A stretch of DNA of 64,000 nt. Origin: Flintibacter muris (GTDB lineage Bacteria > Bacillota > Clostridia > Oscillospirales > Oscillospiraceae). The translations under genes and the position numbers were made by a program. The notes under the pieces are model-generated. The model was given only the letters and a program-made list of their open reading frames with translations. It made no database searches and was not told the origin of the DNA. Of this stretch, positions 42,277-49,830 are shown piece after piece. Every line of letters starts with the position of its first letter. The first letter of the stretch is position 1. The stretch is taken from contig NZ_CALPCP010000006.1 of assembly GCF_943192995.1 (NCBI RefSeq), positions 96,261-160,260 of the forward strand. The letters are read 5' to 3'.

Positions 42277-42890
42277 TGGTAAAACTTGCCGCTATCTTCT
42301 TTACCATGATTTTGGTGGACAACTACGTCCTGGCCAAATTCCTGGGTATCTGTCCCTTCCTGGGCGTGTCCAAAAAGCTGGACAGCGCTGTGGGCATGTC
42401 CCTGGCCGTTACCTTCGTCATGGTTATGGCCACCGCCGCCACCTGGCCCATCTACAAGCTGATCCTGGTGCCCGAGGGCGCTGAAAATACTGCCCGGGAT
42501 ATGGGCTACCTCCAGACTATTGTGTTCATCCTGATTATCGCCATCCTGGTCCAGCTGCTGGAGAACTTCCTCAAAAAGTTCATTCCCGCTCTGTACAAGG
42601 CCCTGGGCGTGTATCTGCCCCTGATTACCACCAACTGCACCATCCTGGGCGTGACCATCCTGAATCTGGACAACGGCTACAACTTTATTGAGTCTATCGT
42701 CTGCGCCGCTGGCGCTGGCATTGGCTTCCTGGTGGCCATGGTGCTGTTCTCCGGCGTACGCCGCCGGGTGGAGCAGGCCGTTACCCCCAAGTGCTTTGAG
42801 GGCCTGCCCATCACTCTGGTGGCCGCCGCCGTTACCTCCCTGTCCTTCATGGGCTTCGGCGGTATCGTAGACGCCATCTTTAAAGTCTGA
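42276..42890 (+). CDS. rnfA: Rnf complex subunit A
   Basis: 204 aa, membrane partner of RnfE: VDNYVLAKFLGICPFLGVSK at the start and LGVYLPLITTNCTILGV in the middle, with Cys residues near the membrane midplane that hold a [2Fe-2S] in characterised complexes. GGAGGTAATGCG upstream. Confidence 0.96.
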   Translation: MVKLAAIFFTMILVDNYVLAKFLGICPFLGVSKKLDSAVGMSLAVTFVMVMATAATWPIYKLILVPEGAENTARDMGYLQTIVFILIIAILVQLLENFLKKFIPALYKALGVYLPLITTNCTILGVTILNLDNGYNFIESIVCAAGAGIGFLVAMVLFSGVRRRVEQAVTPKCFEGLPITLVAAAVTSLSFMGFGGIVDAIFKV

Positions 42891-42908
42891 CAGGGGGGAG
42901 AGTAAGTT

Positions 42909-43709
42909 ATGAATCCGATTTTACTGGCAATTATTGTCGTCACTGTCATCGGCCTGATCGGCGCGGTGATTCTGGTGGCCGCCTCCATCTTTATGTATGT
43001 CCCCGTGGATGAGCGGGTGGAGCAGATTACCGCCGTGCTGGCAGGGGCCAACTGCGGCGCCTGTGGCTGTGCAGGCTGCGCCGACTATGCCAAGAGCGTA
43101 GTGGAAGACGGCAACGCCGTCAACAAGTGCATCCCCGGCGGTGCGGCCTGCGCCGCCAAGATCGCCGAGATTATGGGCGTTGAGGCGGGGGCCTCCACCC
43201 CCATGAAGGCCGTGGTGGCCTGCTCCGGCACCTGCGGAAAAACGGGCAAGAAGTACGAGTTCCAGGGCATCCAGAGCTGCCAGGCCGTCAAGGGCTTCTA
43301 CGGCGGCGACGGTATGTGCAAGTTTGGCTGCCTGGGCTATGGCGACTGCACCCGTGCCTGCGCCTTTGACGCTATCCACATTGTGGACGGTATCGCCAAG
43401 GTAGACCGGGACAAGTGTACCGGCTGCGGCGCCTGCGCCGCCGCCTGCCCCAACGCTGTCATCTCCATTGTGCCTGAGCACAAGCGCAAGCCTGTGGTCC
43501 TGTGCCAGAACAAGGACAAGGGTGCCGACACCCGAAAGGCCTGTACCGCCGGCTGTATCGGCTGCATGAAGTGCGCCAAGGCCTGTCCCAAGGAGGCCAT
43601 CACCGTGGAGAACTTCCTGGCCAAGATCGACCAGGACAAGTGCGTCGGCTGCCAGCTGTGCGTGAAGGAGTGCCCCATGGGCGTCATCCACGTCCCCGCC
43701 AACGAGTAA
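42909..43709 (+). CDS. rnfB: Rnf complex subunit B
   Basis: 266 aa. N-terminal membrane anchor, then CGACGCAGCADYA ([4Fe-4S] Fe-S domain), GDGMCKFGCLGYGDCTRAC, a ferredoxin pair beginning CTGCGACAAACP, and two more clusters CIGCMKCAKACP and CVGCQLCVKECP. It takes electrons from ferredoxin. The last gene of the operon; a strong terminator follows. Confidence 0.96.
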   Translation: MNPILLAIIVVTVIGLIGAVILVAASIFMYVPVDERVEQITAVLAGANCGACGCAGCADYAKSVVEDGNAVNKCIPGGAACAAKIAEIMGVEAGASTPMKAVVACSGTCGKTGKKYEFQGIQSCQAVKGFYGGDGMCKFGCLGYGDCTRACAFDAIHIVDGIAKVDRDKCTGCGACAAACPNAVISIVPEHKRKPVVLCQNKDKGADTRKACTAGCIGCMKCAKACPKEAITVENFLAKIDQDKCVGCQLCVKECPMGVIHVPANE

Positions 43710-43715
43710 GCCATG

Positions 43716-43748
43716 AAAAAGCCCCGCCTGCTGGCGGGGCTTTTTTAC
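43716..43748. terminator. Bidirectional terminator between rnfB and rodA
   Basis: AAAAAGCCCCGCC-TGCT-GGCGGGGCTTTTTT: A-run on one side, T-run on the other. Confidence 0.92.
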
Positions 43749-43804
43749 GCATATTTCAGACGTCCCTTGGGCTCCGGTATGGGACGACCCTGTCTGGAGA
43801 AGTT

Positions 43805-45010
43805 TTAAACCTTACTCCGATCCCTGAGCCAGCTGGGCATAGGCCGGGCCTTGACGCTGGAGACGATCCCCATAGCGGCGAACAGGGTGATGATGGACGA
43901 CCCGCCGGAGCTGACAAAGGGGAGGGTCAGGCCCATAACGGGCAGAACATACAGGCACATACCCACGTTAAAGGTAATCTGGCTGAGGAGCATCCCCGCC
44001 ATGCCCATGCACACGTAGGCGTTGAAGGGGGAGCTGGCGTGCCGGCCCACCCAGATGCACCGCAGAACAATACCGGACAGCAGCAGCAGCAGGGCCATGC
44101 AGCCCACCATGCCAAGCTCCTCGCCGCAGACGGCGAAAATCAGGTCGCTGTCCCGGACGGGAAGGGCGGAGCTGTTGGAGGCGTGGGTCTGGATGCCCTT
44201 GAGATAGCCCTGGCCGAACAGCTTGCCTGAGCCAATGGCCAGGACGGACCGGGTCTGCTGAAAGCCGTAGTTGCTGGGGTCCAGGCTGTGGTCAAAGACC
44301 ACCCGGAAGCGCATGATGCGGTAATCGGTCCAAAAACGGGTTTCCGGCAGGAAGAACAGCCAAAAAATCACCACCGCCAGCACCGCTCCGCCCCCCACCA
44401 GCACGAACCACCGCAGCTTTACCCCGGCGGTCCAGGCCATAAAGGCAAAAATCATGATGTAGACGCAGCAGGTGCCCATATCGCCGCAAATGGCGGCAAT
44501 CAGGCCCAGTGTGAATACGGTAAAGCCGCCAATCTGCATCACCGAGGGGATGGAGCTGATGCTGTAGCCCCGGTCCTGGATCTTGATAATCAACAGGGCC
44601 AGGATCAGGATAAAGGGAATTTTCACAATCTCGTTGGGCTGGAGCATCATAGGAAAATGGGGAATCTGAATCCAGTTTCGATTTCCGTAGCGCTCCACCC
44701 CCCAGGGGGTAAGGATCATCAGCAGGAGAGCAATACTGCCAAAGAGCATCAGCTTCCATCGCTTTTCCGTGAACAGCTGAAAGTCTACAAAGGTGAGCAG
44801 CACATAGGCGATTACCCCCAGGACGATTGCAATGGCCTGAACGACCACCGACCGGTTGAGAATCTGGCCCGGCGCGTTTTGATACTGGGTGGCAGAGAAG
44901 ATGAGAGCCAGGCCAAAGGTGCTGGTGGCCAAGCACAGGCCCAGCAAAATTACGTCGCCTTTTTTCCAAAATTCCTTGATGGGGGAGAAGAGCAGGGACA
45001 GCAGCTGCAA
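43805..45010 (-). CDS. rodA: SEDS-family glycosyltransferase, RodA type
   Basis: 401 aa, about ten membrane helices. SEDS signatures: NRNWIQIPHFPMMLQPNEI, GGGYLKG-like GQGYLKGIQ, VRDSDLIFAVCGEELGMVG, and TLPFVSSGGSSIITLFAAMG. It polymerises cell-wall glycan during elongation. The start is TTG at 45010, eight bases after AAGGAGG; ATG codons at 45040 and 45070 lack a ribosome site. RodA is favoured over FtsW/SpoVE by sequence style, not by a nearby mreBCD cluster. Confidence 0.88.
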   Translation of the reverse strand: MQLLSLLFSPIKEFWKKGDVILLGLCLATSTFGLALIFSATQYQNAPGQILNRSVVVQAIAIVLGVIAYVLLTFVDFQLFTEKRWKLMLFGSIALLLMILTPWGVERYGNRNWIQIPHFPMMLQPNEIVKIPFILILALLIIKIQDRGYSISSIPSVMQIGGFTVFTLGLIAAICGDMGTCCVYIMIFAFMAWTAGVKLRWFVLVGGGAVLAVVIFWLFFLPETRFWTDYRIMRFRVVFDHSLDPSNYGFQQTRSVLAIGSGKLFGQGYLKGIQTHASNSSALPVRDSDLIFAVCGEELGMVGCMALLLLLSGIVLRCIWVGRHASSPFNAYVCMGMAGMLLSQITFNVGMCLYVLPVMGLTLPFVSSGGSSIITLFAAMGIVSSVKARPMPSWLRDRSKV

Positions 45011-45042
45011 TGGCCTCACCTCCTTGTAAAATCTAATCATAC

Positions 45043-45070
45043 ATTTTATCACATTTTGGTGGAAACGCAA
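45043..45070 (-). promoter_or_regulatory. Sigma-A promoter of rodA
   Basis: Minus strand TTGCGT (45065-45070), 16-nt spacer, TAAAAT (45043-45048). Confidence 0.6.
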
Positions 45071-45080
45071 ACCCCAACTG

Positions 45081-45089
45081 TGCTATAAT
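45081..45089 (+). promoter_or_regulatory. Extended -10 promoter of tsaE-tsaB-upp
   Basis: TGTGCTATAAT (TGn extended -10, TATAAT at 45084-45089) without a good -35 box. Confidence 0.55.
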
Positions 45090-45130
45090 ATTTAAAAACG
45101 TGAAAATTTTCTGTGAACGGGGGAACACCG

Positions 45131-45556
45131 ATGCGATATGTGACCAACAGCGAGGAAGAGACAGAGGCCCTGGGGGTCCGGCTGGCCAAAAGGCTGAAGT
45201 CAGGGGCGGTAGTGGCCTTTGCCGGCGGACTGGGGGCGGGGAAGACCGCCTTTACCCGGGGTTTGGCCCGGGGCCTGGGGGTAACGGACCGGGTAACCAG
45301 CCCTACCTTTACCATTGTCAACGAATATCAGGGGGGGCGACTGCCCCTGTTTCACTTTGATATGTACCGCCTGTCCTCCTCTGATGAGCTGTTTGATATC
45401 GGCTGGGAGGACTACCTGGCCCGAGGGGGCGTGTGCGCCGTGGAGTGGAGCGAAAATGTGTCCGATGCCTTGGAGGCGAACACCGTCTGGGTGGAAATTG
45501 TCCAGGGAGAATCGGACTGTCAGCGTGTGATTGTCATTGAGGGGGTGGAGCTGTGA
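45131..45556 (+). CDS. tsaE: tRNA threonylcarbamoyladenosine biosynthesis ATPase TsaE
   Basis: 141 aa. P-loop GGLGAGKTAFTRGLARGLG, then TSPTFTIVNEYQGG and LFHFDMYRLSSSDELFDIGW, all typical of TsaE. It works with TsaB/TsaD to make t6A37 in tRNAs reading ANN codons. The ATG at 45131 is preceded by GGGGGAACACCG; a GTG at 45113 has no ribosome site. It overlaps tsaB by 4 nt. Confidence 0.95.
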   Translation: MRYVTNSEEETEALGVRLAKRLKSGAVVAFAGGLGAGKTAFTRGLARGLGVTDRVTSPTFTIVNEYQGGRLPLFHFDMYRLSSSDELFDIGWEDYLARGGVCAVEWSENVSDALEANTVWVEIVQGESDCQRVIVIEGVEL

Positions 45557-46290
45557 AAATTTTGGCTTTGGAGTCGTCGGCGACGGCCTGTTCCGCCGCC
45601 CTGTGCCGGGACGGGGAGCTGATTGCCCAGTCCTTCCAGTGCAGCGGCCTGACCCACAGCCGTACCCTGCTGCCCATAGTCCACGACATGCTGGACAACT
45701 GCGGGGAGAGCCTTGACCAGGTGGACGTGATCGCTGTCGCCGCCGGGCCGGGGTCCTTTACCGGACTGCGTATTGGCGTGGCCACCGCCAAGGGGCTGGC
45801 CTGGGCTGCGGAGAAGCCCTGCGCCCCCTGCTCCACCCTGGAGTCTATGGCCTGGCCGCTGGCCTATATGGAGGACAGACTTATCATCTGCGCCATGGAC
45901 GCCCGGCGTAAGCAGGTGTACAACGCCCTGTTCCTGGCCCGGGGGGACCGGCTGGAGCGGCTCAGCCCTGACCGGGCTGTTTCTCTGGAGGAACTGGGGG
46001 AGGAACTGAAAAATTTCCAATTTTCAAAAATAGTCGTTGGCGACGGGGCTCAGCTGTGTTATAATACACTAAATGAGCAGGTTCCCATGACACTGGCCCC
46101 GGTCCATCTGCGGATGCAGAGCGCCTGGGGGGTGGCCAGGGCGGCGGAGGAGCTGGTGAAGGCCGGCGCTCTGGTGTCCGGCGGGGAGCTGGCTCCCGTT
46201 TACCACCGGCTGTCTCAGGCGGAACGGGAGCGCCTGGAACGTGAGCAGAACACAAAATTTACGATAGAAGGGGATCAAAAACATGTATAA
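45553..46290 (+). CDS. tsaB: t6A biosynthesis protein TsaB
   Basis: 245 aa ASKHA-fold protein: [16 protein letters not shown] at the start, [36 protein letters not shown]. It scaffolds TsaD and TsaE. GTG start within the tsaE stop (GTGA). It overlaps upp by 8 nt. The usual rimI/tsaD neighbours are absent; upp follows instead. Confidence 0.94.
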   Translation: MKILALESSATACSAALCRDGELIAQSFQCSGLTHSRTLLPIVHDMLDNCGESLDQVDVIAVAAGPGSFTGLRIGVATAKGLAWAAEKPCAPCSTLESMAWPLAYMEDRLIICAMDARRKQVYNALFLARGDRLERLSPDRAVSLEELGEELKNFQFSKIVVGDGAQLCYNTLNEQVPMTLAPVHLRMQSAWGVARAAEELVKAGALVSGGELAPVYHRLSQAERERLEREQNTKFTIEGDQKHV

Positions 46291-46918
46291 CGAAAAGGTA
46301 CACATTCTGGACCACCCGCTGTTGCAGCACAAGCTGACCATCCTCCGGGACGAGAACACCGGGGTGAAGGAGTTCCGGGAGATTGTCTCAGAAATCGCCG
46401 CCCTGGAGTGCTACGAGGCCACCCGGGACCTGCCCCTGGCCGACATTGAAGTCAAAACCCCCATTGCCACCGGTACCTTTAAGACGCTGGCGGGCAAAAA
46501 GCTGGCCATTGTCCCCATTCTCCGGGCTGGCCTGGGCATGGTGGACGGCATCATCAAAATGATCCCCTCCGCCAAGGTGGGCCATATCGGCCTGTACCGT
46601 GACCCGGAGACCCACCGCCCCGTGGAGTACTACTGCAAGATGCCCGCCGACATTGCCGAGCGGGATGTAATCGTCCTGGACCCTATGCTGGCCACCGGCG
46701 GCTCCGCCTCTGCCGCCATCACCTTTATCAAGGGCTACGGCTGCAAGCACATTAAGCTGATGAACGTCCTGGCCGCCCCCGAGGGGATCGCATGCATCAT
46801 GAAGGACCACCCTGACGTGGACATCTACGTGGCGGGCGTGGACGAGAAGCTGGACGACCACGCCTATATCGTCCCCGGCCTGGGTGACGCAGGCGACCGT
46901 ATCTTCGGCACCAAGTAA
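46283..46918 (+). CDS. upp: Uracil phosphoribosyltransferase
   Basis: 211 aa, standard length. Makes UMP from uracil and PRPP. PRPP loop [33 protein letters not shown] and the C-terminal [17 protein letters not shown] are present. Translationally coupled to tsaB through an 8-nt overlap. Confidence 0.97.
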   Translation: MYNEKVHILDHPLLQHKLTILRDENTGVKEFREIVSEIAALECYEATRDLPLADIEVKTPIATGTFKTLAGKKLAIVPILRAGLGMVDGIIKMIPSAKVGHIGLYRDPETHRPVEYYCKMPADIAERDVIVLDPMLATGGSASAAITFIKGYGCKHIKLMNVLAAPEGIACIMKDHPDVDIYVAGVDEKLDDHAYIVPGLGDAGDRIFGTK

Positions 46919-46921
46919 ACC

Positions 46922-46958
46922 GGCGCGGCCCGGCTCCCAGAAAAGGGCCGGGCCGCTT
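46922..46958 (+). terminator. Hairpin after upp
   Basis: GCGCGGCCCGGC / GGCCGGGCCGC followed by TTGTATGG, a poor T-run. Confidence 0.6.
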
Positions 46959-47160
46959 GTATGGCGGCACAGCCTATGTGACCAGCGCGGGAAATGAAAT
47001 CCCAGGGCTGTCTCTGGAGGACGCAGAGGGCGATCTGCTCCGCTGGCTGGAGAACATGCTGGCCCGGCTGAGTCTGGAGATTGACCCGTCCACCAAGGAG
47101 GGCAGTCGCGCAAAGGAAGAGGCGGTGAACACCCTGCGGGATATCATCCGGCGGATGTAG
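46957..47160 (+). CDS. Doubtful 67-codon reading frame, possibly a gene remnant
   Basis: TTG at 46957 is the only start and has no ribosome site; it emerges from the upp hairpin. The translation looks coding, with GC-rich third positions: LEDAEGDLLRWLENMLARL and EEAVNTLRDIIRRM. It is helical and acidic/basic, of no recognised family. Best read as the tail of a lost gene, or a small gene with an unseen start. Confidence 0.35.
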   Translation: MYGGTAYVTSAGNEIPGLSLEDAEGDLLRWLENMLARLSLEIDPSTKEGSRAKEEAVNTLRDIIRRM

Positions 47161-47168
47161 ACTGTCCC

Positions 47169-47294
47169 GGAAGTCAATTTTGGAAAATCCTTCCGAATTT
47201 GTAGGGTGGAACGACCCTGGCCCGCCGCTGGTTGGCAGCTTTTGTCAACGGCGCGCCGGGGTCGTCGCGCCCTACAGCACCAAAATTGATTTCC
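47169..47294 (+). repeat. Family A dispersed repeat, copy 4 (with terminal inverted repeats)
   Basis: Most complete copy. Termini GGAAGTCAATTTTGG (47169-47183) and CCAAAATTGATTTCC (47280-47294) are inverted repeats with one mismatch, about 126 bp apart, enclosing GGCGCGCCGGGGTCGTCGCG. MITE-like; no target-site duplication is obvious. Confidence 0.75.
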
Positions 47295-47315
47295 GTGTCT
47301 AACTGTACAGGGGCC

Positions 47316-47344
47316 TTGACAACGGGAAGTCCCCTTGCTATAAT
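47316..47344 (+). promoter_or_regulatory. Consensus sigma-A promoter of the ABC-F gene
   Basis: TTGACA (47316-47321), 17-nt spacer ending TGC, TATAAT (47339-47344). It is the closest match to consensus in the window. Confidence 0.9.
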
Positions 47345-47374
47345 GTGTTCAACAAACAGATGGGAGGCGGGAAG

Positions 47375-47395
47375 ATGCGCAAGACCACTTGCTGA
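47375..47395 (+). CDS. Leader peptide MRKTTC
   Basis: ATG-CGC-AAG-ACC-ACT-TGC-TGA, with TGGGAGGCGG ending five bases before the ATG, about 25 nt after the expected transcription start. Six residues. Its place between a strong promoter and a terminator ahead of an ABC-F gene suggests a ribosome-stalling sensor for antibiotic. Confidence 0.6.
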   Translation: MRKTTC

Positions 47396-47456
47396 TTCTG
47401 TGACAGGATAAAATTGCGAGGGCCGTGAAAGCGGCTCAGTTCTGTCATGGGTCCGC

Positions 47457-47553
47457 GAGAGGAATTGCGAGCTTCCCTCTTCTGGCTCTATAGATGCGGG
47501 CGTTTGTCCGCCCCTGCCGCCGTGAGAGGAAGTGTGTCCTCTTGCGGCGTTTT
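47457..47553 (+). promoter_or_regulatory. Attenuator of the ABC-F gene (anti-terminator and terminator)
   Basis: Terminator: a 13-bp stem, CGCCGTGAGAGGA (47518-47530) with TCCTCTTGCGGCG (47537-47549), then TTTT. GAGAGGAA occurs twice (47457-47464 and 47524-47531), and TTCCCTCT (47473-47480) can pair with either. This lets two exclusive folds form: early hairpin plus terminator, or anti-terminator. Confidence 0.65.
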
Positions 47554-47576
47554 CGCGTGACAGGAGGCGGGACGAC

Positions 47577-49061
47577 ATGTCTCAAATTATGATTCAAAAC
47601 CTGCATTTCACCTATGACGGGGACCACACCCCGGTGTTTGAGGGGCTGGACCTCCAGCTGGACACCAACTGGAAGCTGGGCCTGGTGGGCCGGAACGGCC
47701 GGGGAAAGACCACCCTCCTCCGCCTGCTGGCGGGGGAGCTGGAGGGCCGGGGAACCGTTTCTCTCAGGCAGCCCTGCATCCGCTGGCCCCGTCCGGTGGC
47801 CGACCCCTCCCGAAGGACGCTGGACCTTCTGCTGGAGGGTGTCCCGCCGGAGGAGGAATGGCGGCTGAGCTGGGAATTGTCCAAGCTGGAGCTGGAGGAA
47901 GCTGTTCTGGACCGGCCCTTTTCCACCCTCAGCGGCGGGGAACAGACCCGGGCTCTGCTGGCGGCGCTGTTTCTGGATGAGGGGGCCTACCCCATGATTG
48001 ACGAGCCCACCAACCATCTGGACGGCCCCGGCCGGGCTCTGGTGGCCAGCTATCTGCGGGGACTGGACCGGGGCTTTCTGCTGGTGTCCCACGACCGGGC
48101 CTTTCTGGACGGCTGCGTGGACCACATCCTGGCCCTGAATCCCACCGGCCCGGAGCTGGTGCGGGGGAATTTTTCCAGCTGGTTCCGGGACAAGGAGGAC
48201 CGGGACCGGGGAGAAGCCGCCCGGAACGAGAAGCTGAAGGGGGAAATCCGGCGCCTGGAGCGGGCCGCCGCCGACCGGAAGCAGAGGGCGGACGCGGTGG
48301 AGCGGGCGAAAATCGGCATCTCCCAAAGTGGAATTGTCAAAAGCGGCCTGAGGCCCTATCTGGGGGAGAAGTCCCGGAAGGGCCAGCAGCAGCGGAAGAA
48401 TATTGAGCGCAGGGCGGACCGGGCCATCCAGGAGAAATCCAACCTGCTCAAGGATGTGGAGCGGGCGGACAGCCTCAAGCTGGCTCCGCTGGTCTTCCAC
48501 AGTGACCGCCTGCTGGAGGGGAGGGACCTGGCCGCCGCCTATCCCGGGATGGGGGGCAGACCTGTCCGCTTTACCCTGAACCAGGGGGACCGGCTCTGCC
48601 TGGAGGGCGGAAACGGCTCCGGAAAGTCCAGCCTGCTGCGTCTGGCGCTGGGGGAGGAGGTCCCCCACACCGGAACGCTGCACCGGGCGTCTGGGCTGGT
48701 GATCTCCTATGTCCCCCAGAAGGCGGATCACCTGCGTGGCAGTCCCCTGGACTGGGCGGAAGGGCAGGGGGTGGACCTGACAAAATTCCTCACTGTCCTG
48801 CGCAAGCTGGACTTTTCCCGGGAACTTTTCCAGCGGGACATGAGGGAGTACAGTGCCGGGCAGCAGAAAAAGGTGCTGCTGGCGGCCAGCCTGTGCCAAA
48901 GCGCCCACCTGTACCTGTGGGACGAGCCGCTGAACTATATTGACCTGTTTTCCCGCATGCAGATTGAGGAGCTGCTGCTGGAATATCAGCCTACCCTTCT
49001 CTTTGTGGAGCACGACCGGGCTTTTCGGGAGAAGATTGCCACACAGGTGGTTGAAATGTAA
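47577..49061 (+). CDS. ABC-F ribosomal protection protein (Lsa/CplR-like)
   Basis: 494 aa, two ATPase domains and no membrane part. Domain 1: LGLVGRNGRGKTTLLRLLAG, STLSGGEQTRALLAALFLDE, MIDEPTNHLD. An inter-domain linker of about 80 basic residues (antibiotic-resistance domain) follows. Domain 2: GGNGSGKSSLLRLALG, YSAGQQKKVLLAASLCQ, and LYLWDEPLNYIDLFSRMQIE. The wording of domain 2 and the end (LLFVEHDRAFREKIATQVVE) resembles Lsa-type proteins, which release lincosamides, pleuromutilins and streptogramin A from ribosomes. ATG at 47577 after CAGGAGGCGG. It lies behind an attenuator, as for regulated ABC-F resistance genes. The resistance spectrum is inferred only. Confidence 0.88.
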   Translation: MSQIMIQNLHFTYDGDHTPVFEGLDLQLDTNWKLGLVGRNGRGKTTLLRLLAGELEGRGTVSLRQPCIRWPRPVADPSRRTLDLLLEGVPPEEEWRLSWELSKLELEEAVLDRPFSTLSGGEQTRALLAALFLDEGAYPMIDEPTNHLDGPGRALVASYLRGLDRGFLLVSHDRAFLDGCVDHILALNPTGPELVRGNFSSWFRDKEDRDRGEAARNEKLKGEIRRLERAAADRKQRADAVERAKIGISQSGIVKSGLRPYLGEKSRKGQQQRKNIERRADRAIQEKSNLLKDVERADSLKLAPLVFHSDRLLEGRDLAAAYPGMGGRPVRFTLNQGDRLCLEGGNGSGKSSLLRLALGEEVPHTGTLHRASGLVISYVPQKADHLRGSPLDWAEGQGVDLTKFLTVLRKLDFSRELFQRDMREYSAGQQKKVLLAASLCQSAHLYLWDEPLNYIDLFSRMQIEELLLEYQPTLLFVEHDRAFREKIATQVVEM

Positions 49062-49063
49062 AA

Positions 49064-49090
49064 GCAGGGCGGGGGATACCCCCGCCCTGC
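49064..49090. terminator. Terminator between ABC-F and the 49102 gene
   Basis: GCAGGGCGGGG-GATAC-CCCCGCCCTGC; the T-run (TTTTAC) is on the minus-strand side. Confidence 0.75.
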
Positions 49091-49101
49091 GGCGCGTATG
49101 T

Positions 49102-49467
49102 TCAAGAGAATACCGCGTGTTGGCGGCGGTAGGAGTCGTTGTCCTTCTGAGCCAGCTCCCGCTCCACCTGGTCCAGCTGCTGCCGGATGGTCTCCGACTG
49201 CTCCTGAGGGGCGGCGCGAAGCTGCTGTTCCAGCTGCTCCTGTCTTTCTTTCAGCTGCCGGATCTCCCGGTCTACGTTTCCGGTGTCGCAGACAGTAATT
49301 TCCTCCTTGGGTTCTGGATCGTAGCGGTCAAAGGCCCGCTCCTCAGGGACGATCCGGTCTTCTTTGCCGGGAGCGGACTGCTCTGGCCGGGCGGCGGGAA
49401 TTGCCTGCTCCTTCCCAACTTCTGGGGCCTGATAGATACCGCTGTTCTGAATGGGGGAAATGCTCAT
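49102..49467 (-). CDS. Hypothetical protein with C-terminal coiled coil, 121 aa
   Basis: I do not recognise a family. The N-terminal half is Pro/Glu/Ala-rich and probably disordered (AARPEQSAPGKEDRIVPEER). From about residue 72 a Gln/Glu heptad region runs to the end (REIRQLKERQEQLEQQLRA). ATG at 49467 follows TTAGGAGGCATCTTT; a longer frame lacks a ribosome site. It converges on the ABC-F gene with a shared hairpin. It may be an assembly or flagellar/secretion-like small protein, but nothing nearby supports a choice. Confidence 0.65.
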   Translation of the reverse strand: MSISPIQNSGIYQAPEVGKEQAIPAARPEQSAPGKEDRIVPEERAFDRYDPEPKEEITVCDTGNVDREIRQLKERQEQLEQQLRAAPQEQSETIRQQLDQVERELAQKDNDSYRRQHAVFS

Positions 49468-49608
49468 AAAGATGCCTCCTAAGTCAATTTCTGGTATCAT
49501 TATATGGCGGCACACTGGGCGGGTCAAGGCAAGGAGCATTAAAGTTCTATTAAAATCATGGTAAACGGTGTTTTGTACAATTTTCCGTGTTTATATTTTG
49601 AAGCAATC

Positions 49609-49617
49609 TGCTATAAT
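49609..49617 (+). promoter_or_regulatory. Extended -10 promoter of the antitoxin RNA
   Basis: TGCTATAAT with TATAAT at 49612-49617, followed 20 nt later by the first repeat. No clear -35 (TTTATA at 49590 is possible). Confidence 0.6.
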
Positions 49618-49623
49618 GGGGCT

Positions 49624-49790
49624 ATGGAGCGTAAGCGAAAGCTCACTCCATGTCCGCTTGTATACAAGAAGGAGAAGCAAATGGAACCCTGCATGACTTG
49701 TAGAGCGCGAGCCGTATAAAAAGAAAGCTCACTAAGTTGATCTGGACGTAGAGCGCGTCCAGGGTAATCAAAAGAAAGCTCACCGAGAAG
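49624..49790 (+). ncRNA. Type III antitoxin RNA repeats (CptI/TenpI-like)
   Basis: Three related units share GAAAGCTCAC (49637, 49723, 49774). Two of them carry GTAGAGCGCG (49700, 49748), giving repeat lengths of 48-51 nt; the first is diverged. Each can pair GAGC with GCTC. The array is followed by a terminator and then a toxin gene start, the standard layout of type III systems in which repeated RNA units inhibit an endoribonuclease. Confidence 0.7.
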
Positions 49791-49815
49791 ACGGCTCCAC
49801 ATGGGGCCGTTTTCC
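49791..49815 (+). terminator. Terminator between antitoxin RNA and toxin
   Basis: ACGGCTCC-ACAT-GGGGCCGT followed by TTTTCC. Type III loci carry such a leaky terminator to keep antitoxin in excess. Confidence 0.8.
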
Positions 49816-49830
49816 TTTGGAGGGTTTGCC

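Noticed and set aside
49681..49719. Twelve-codon frame MEPCMTCRARAV with a good ribosome site inside the antitoxin RNA region
   Set aside because: Considered as a leader peptide, but it spans the repeat units and the type III toxin-antitoxin layout explains the sequence better. Chance AAGGAG plus ATG is possible.
49624..49790. CRISPR-like short repeats
   Set aside because: Only three units, unequal spacing (86 and 51 nt), degenerate repeats and no cas genes.
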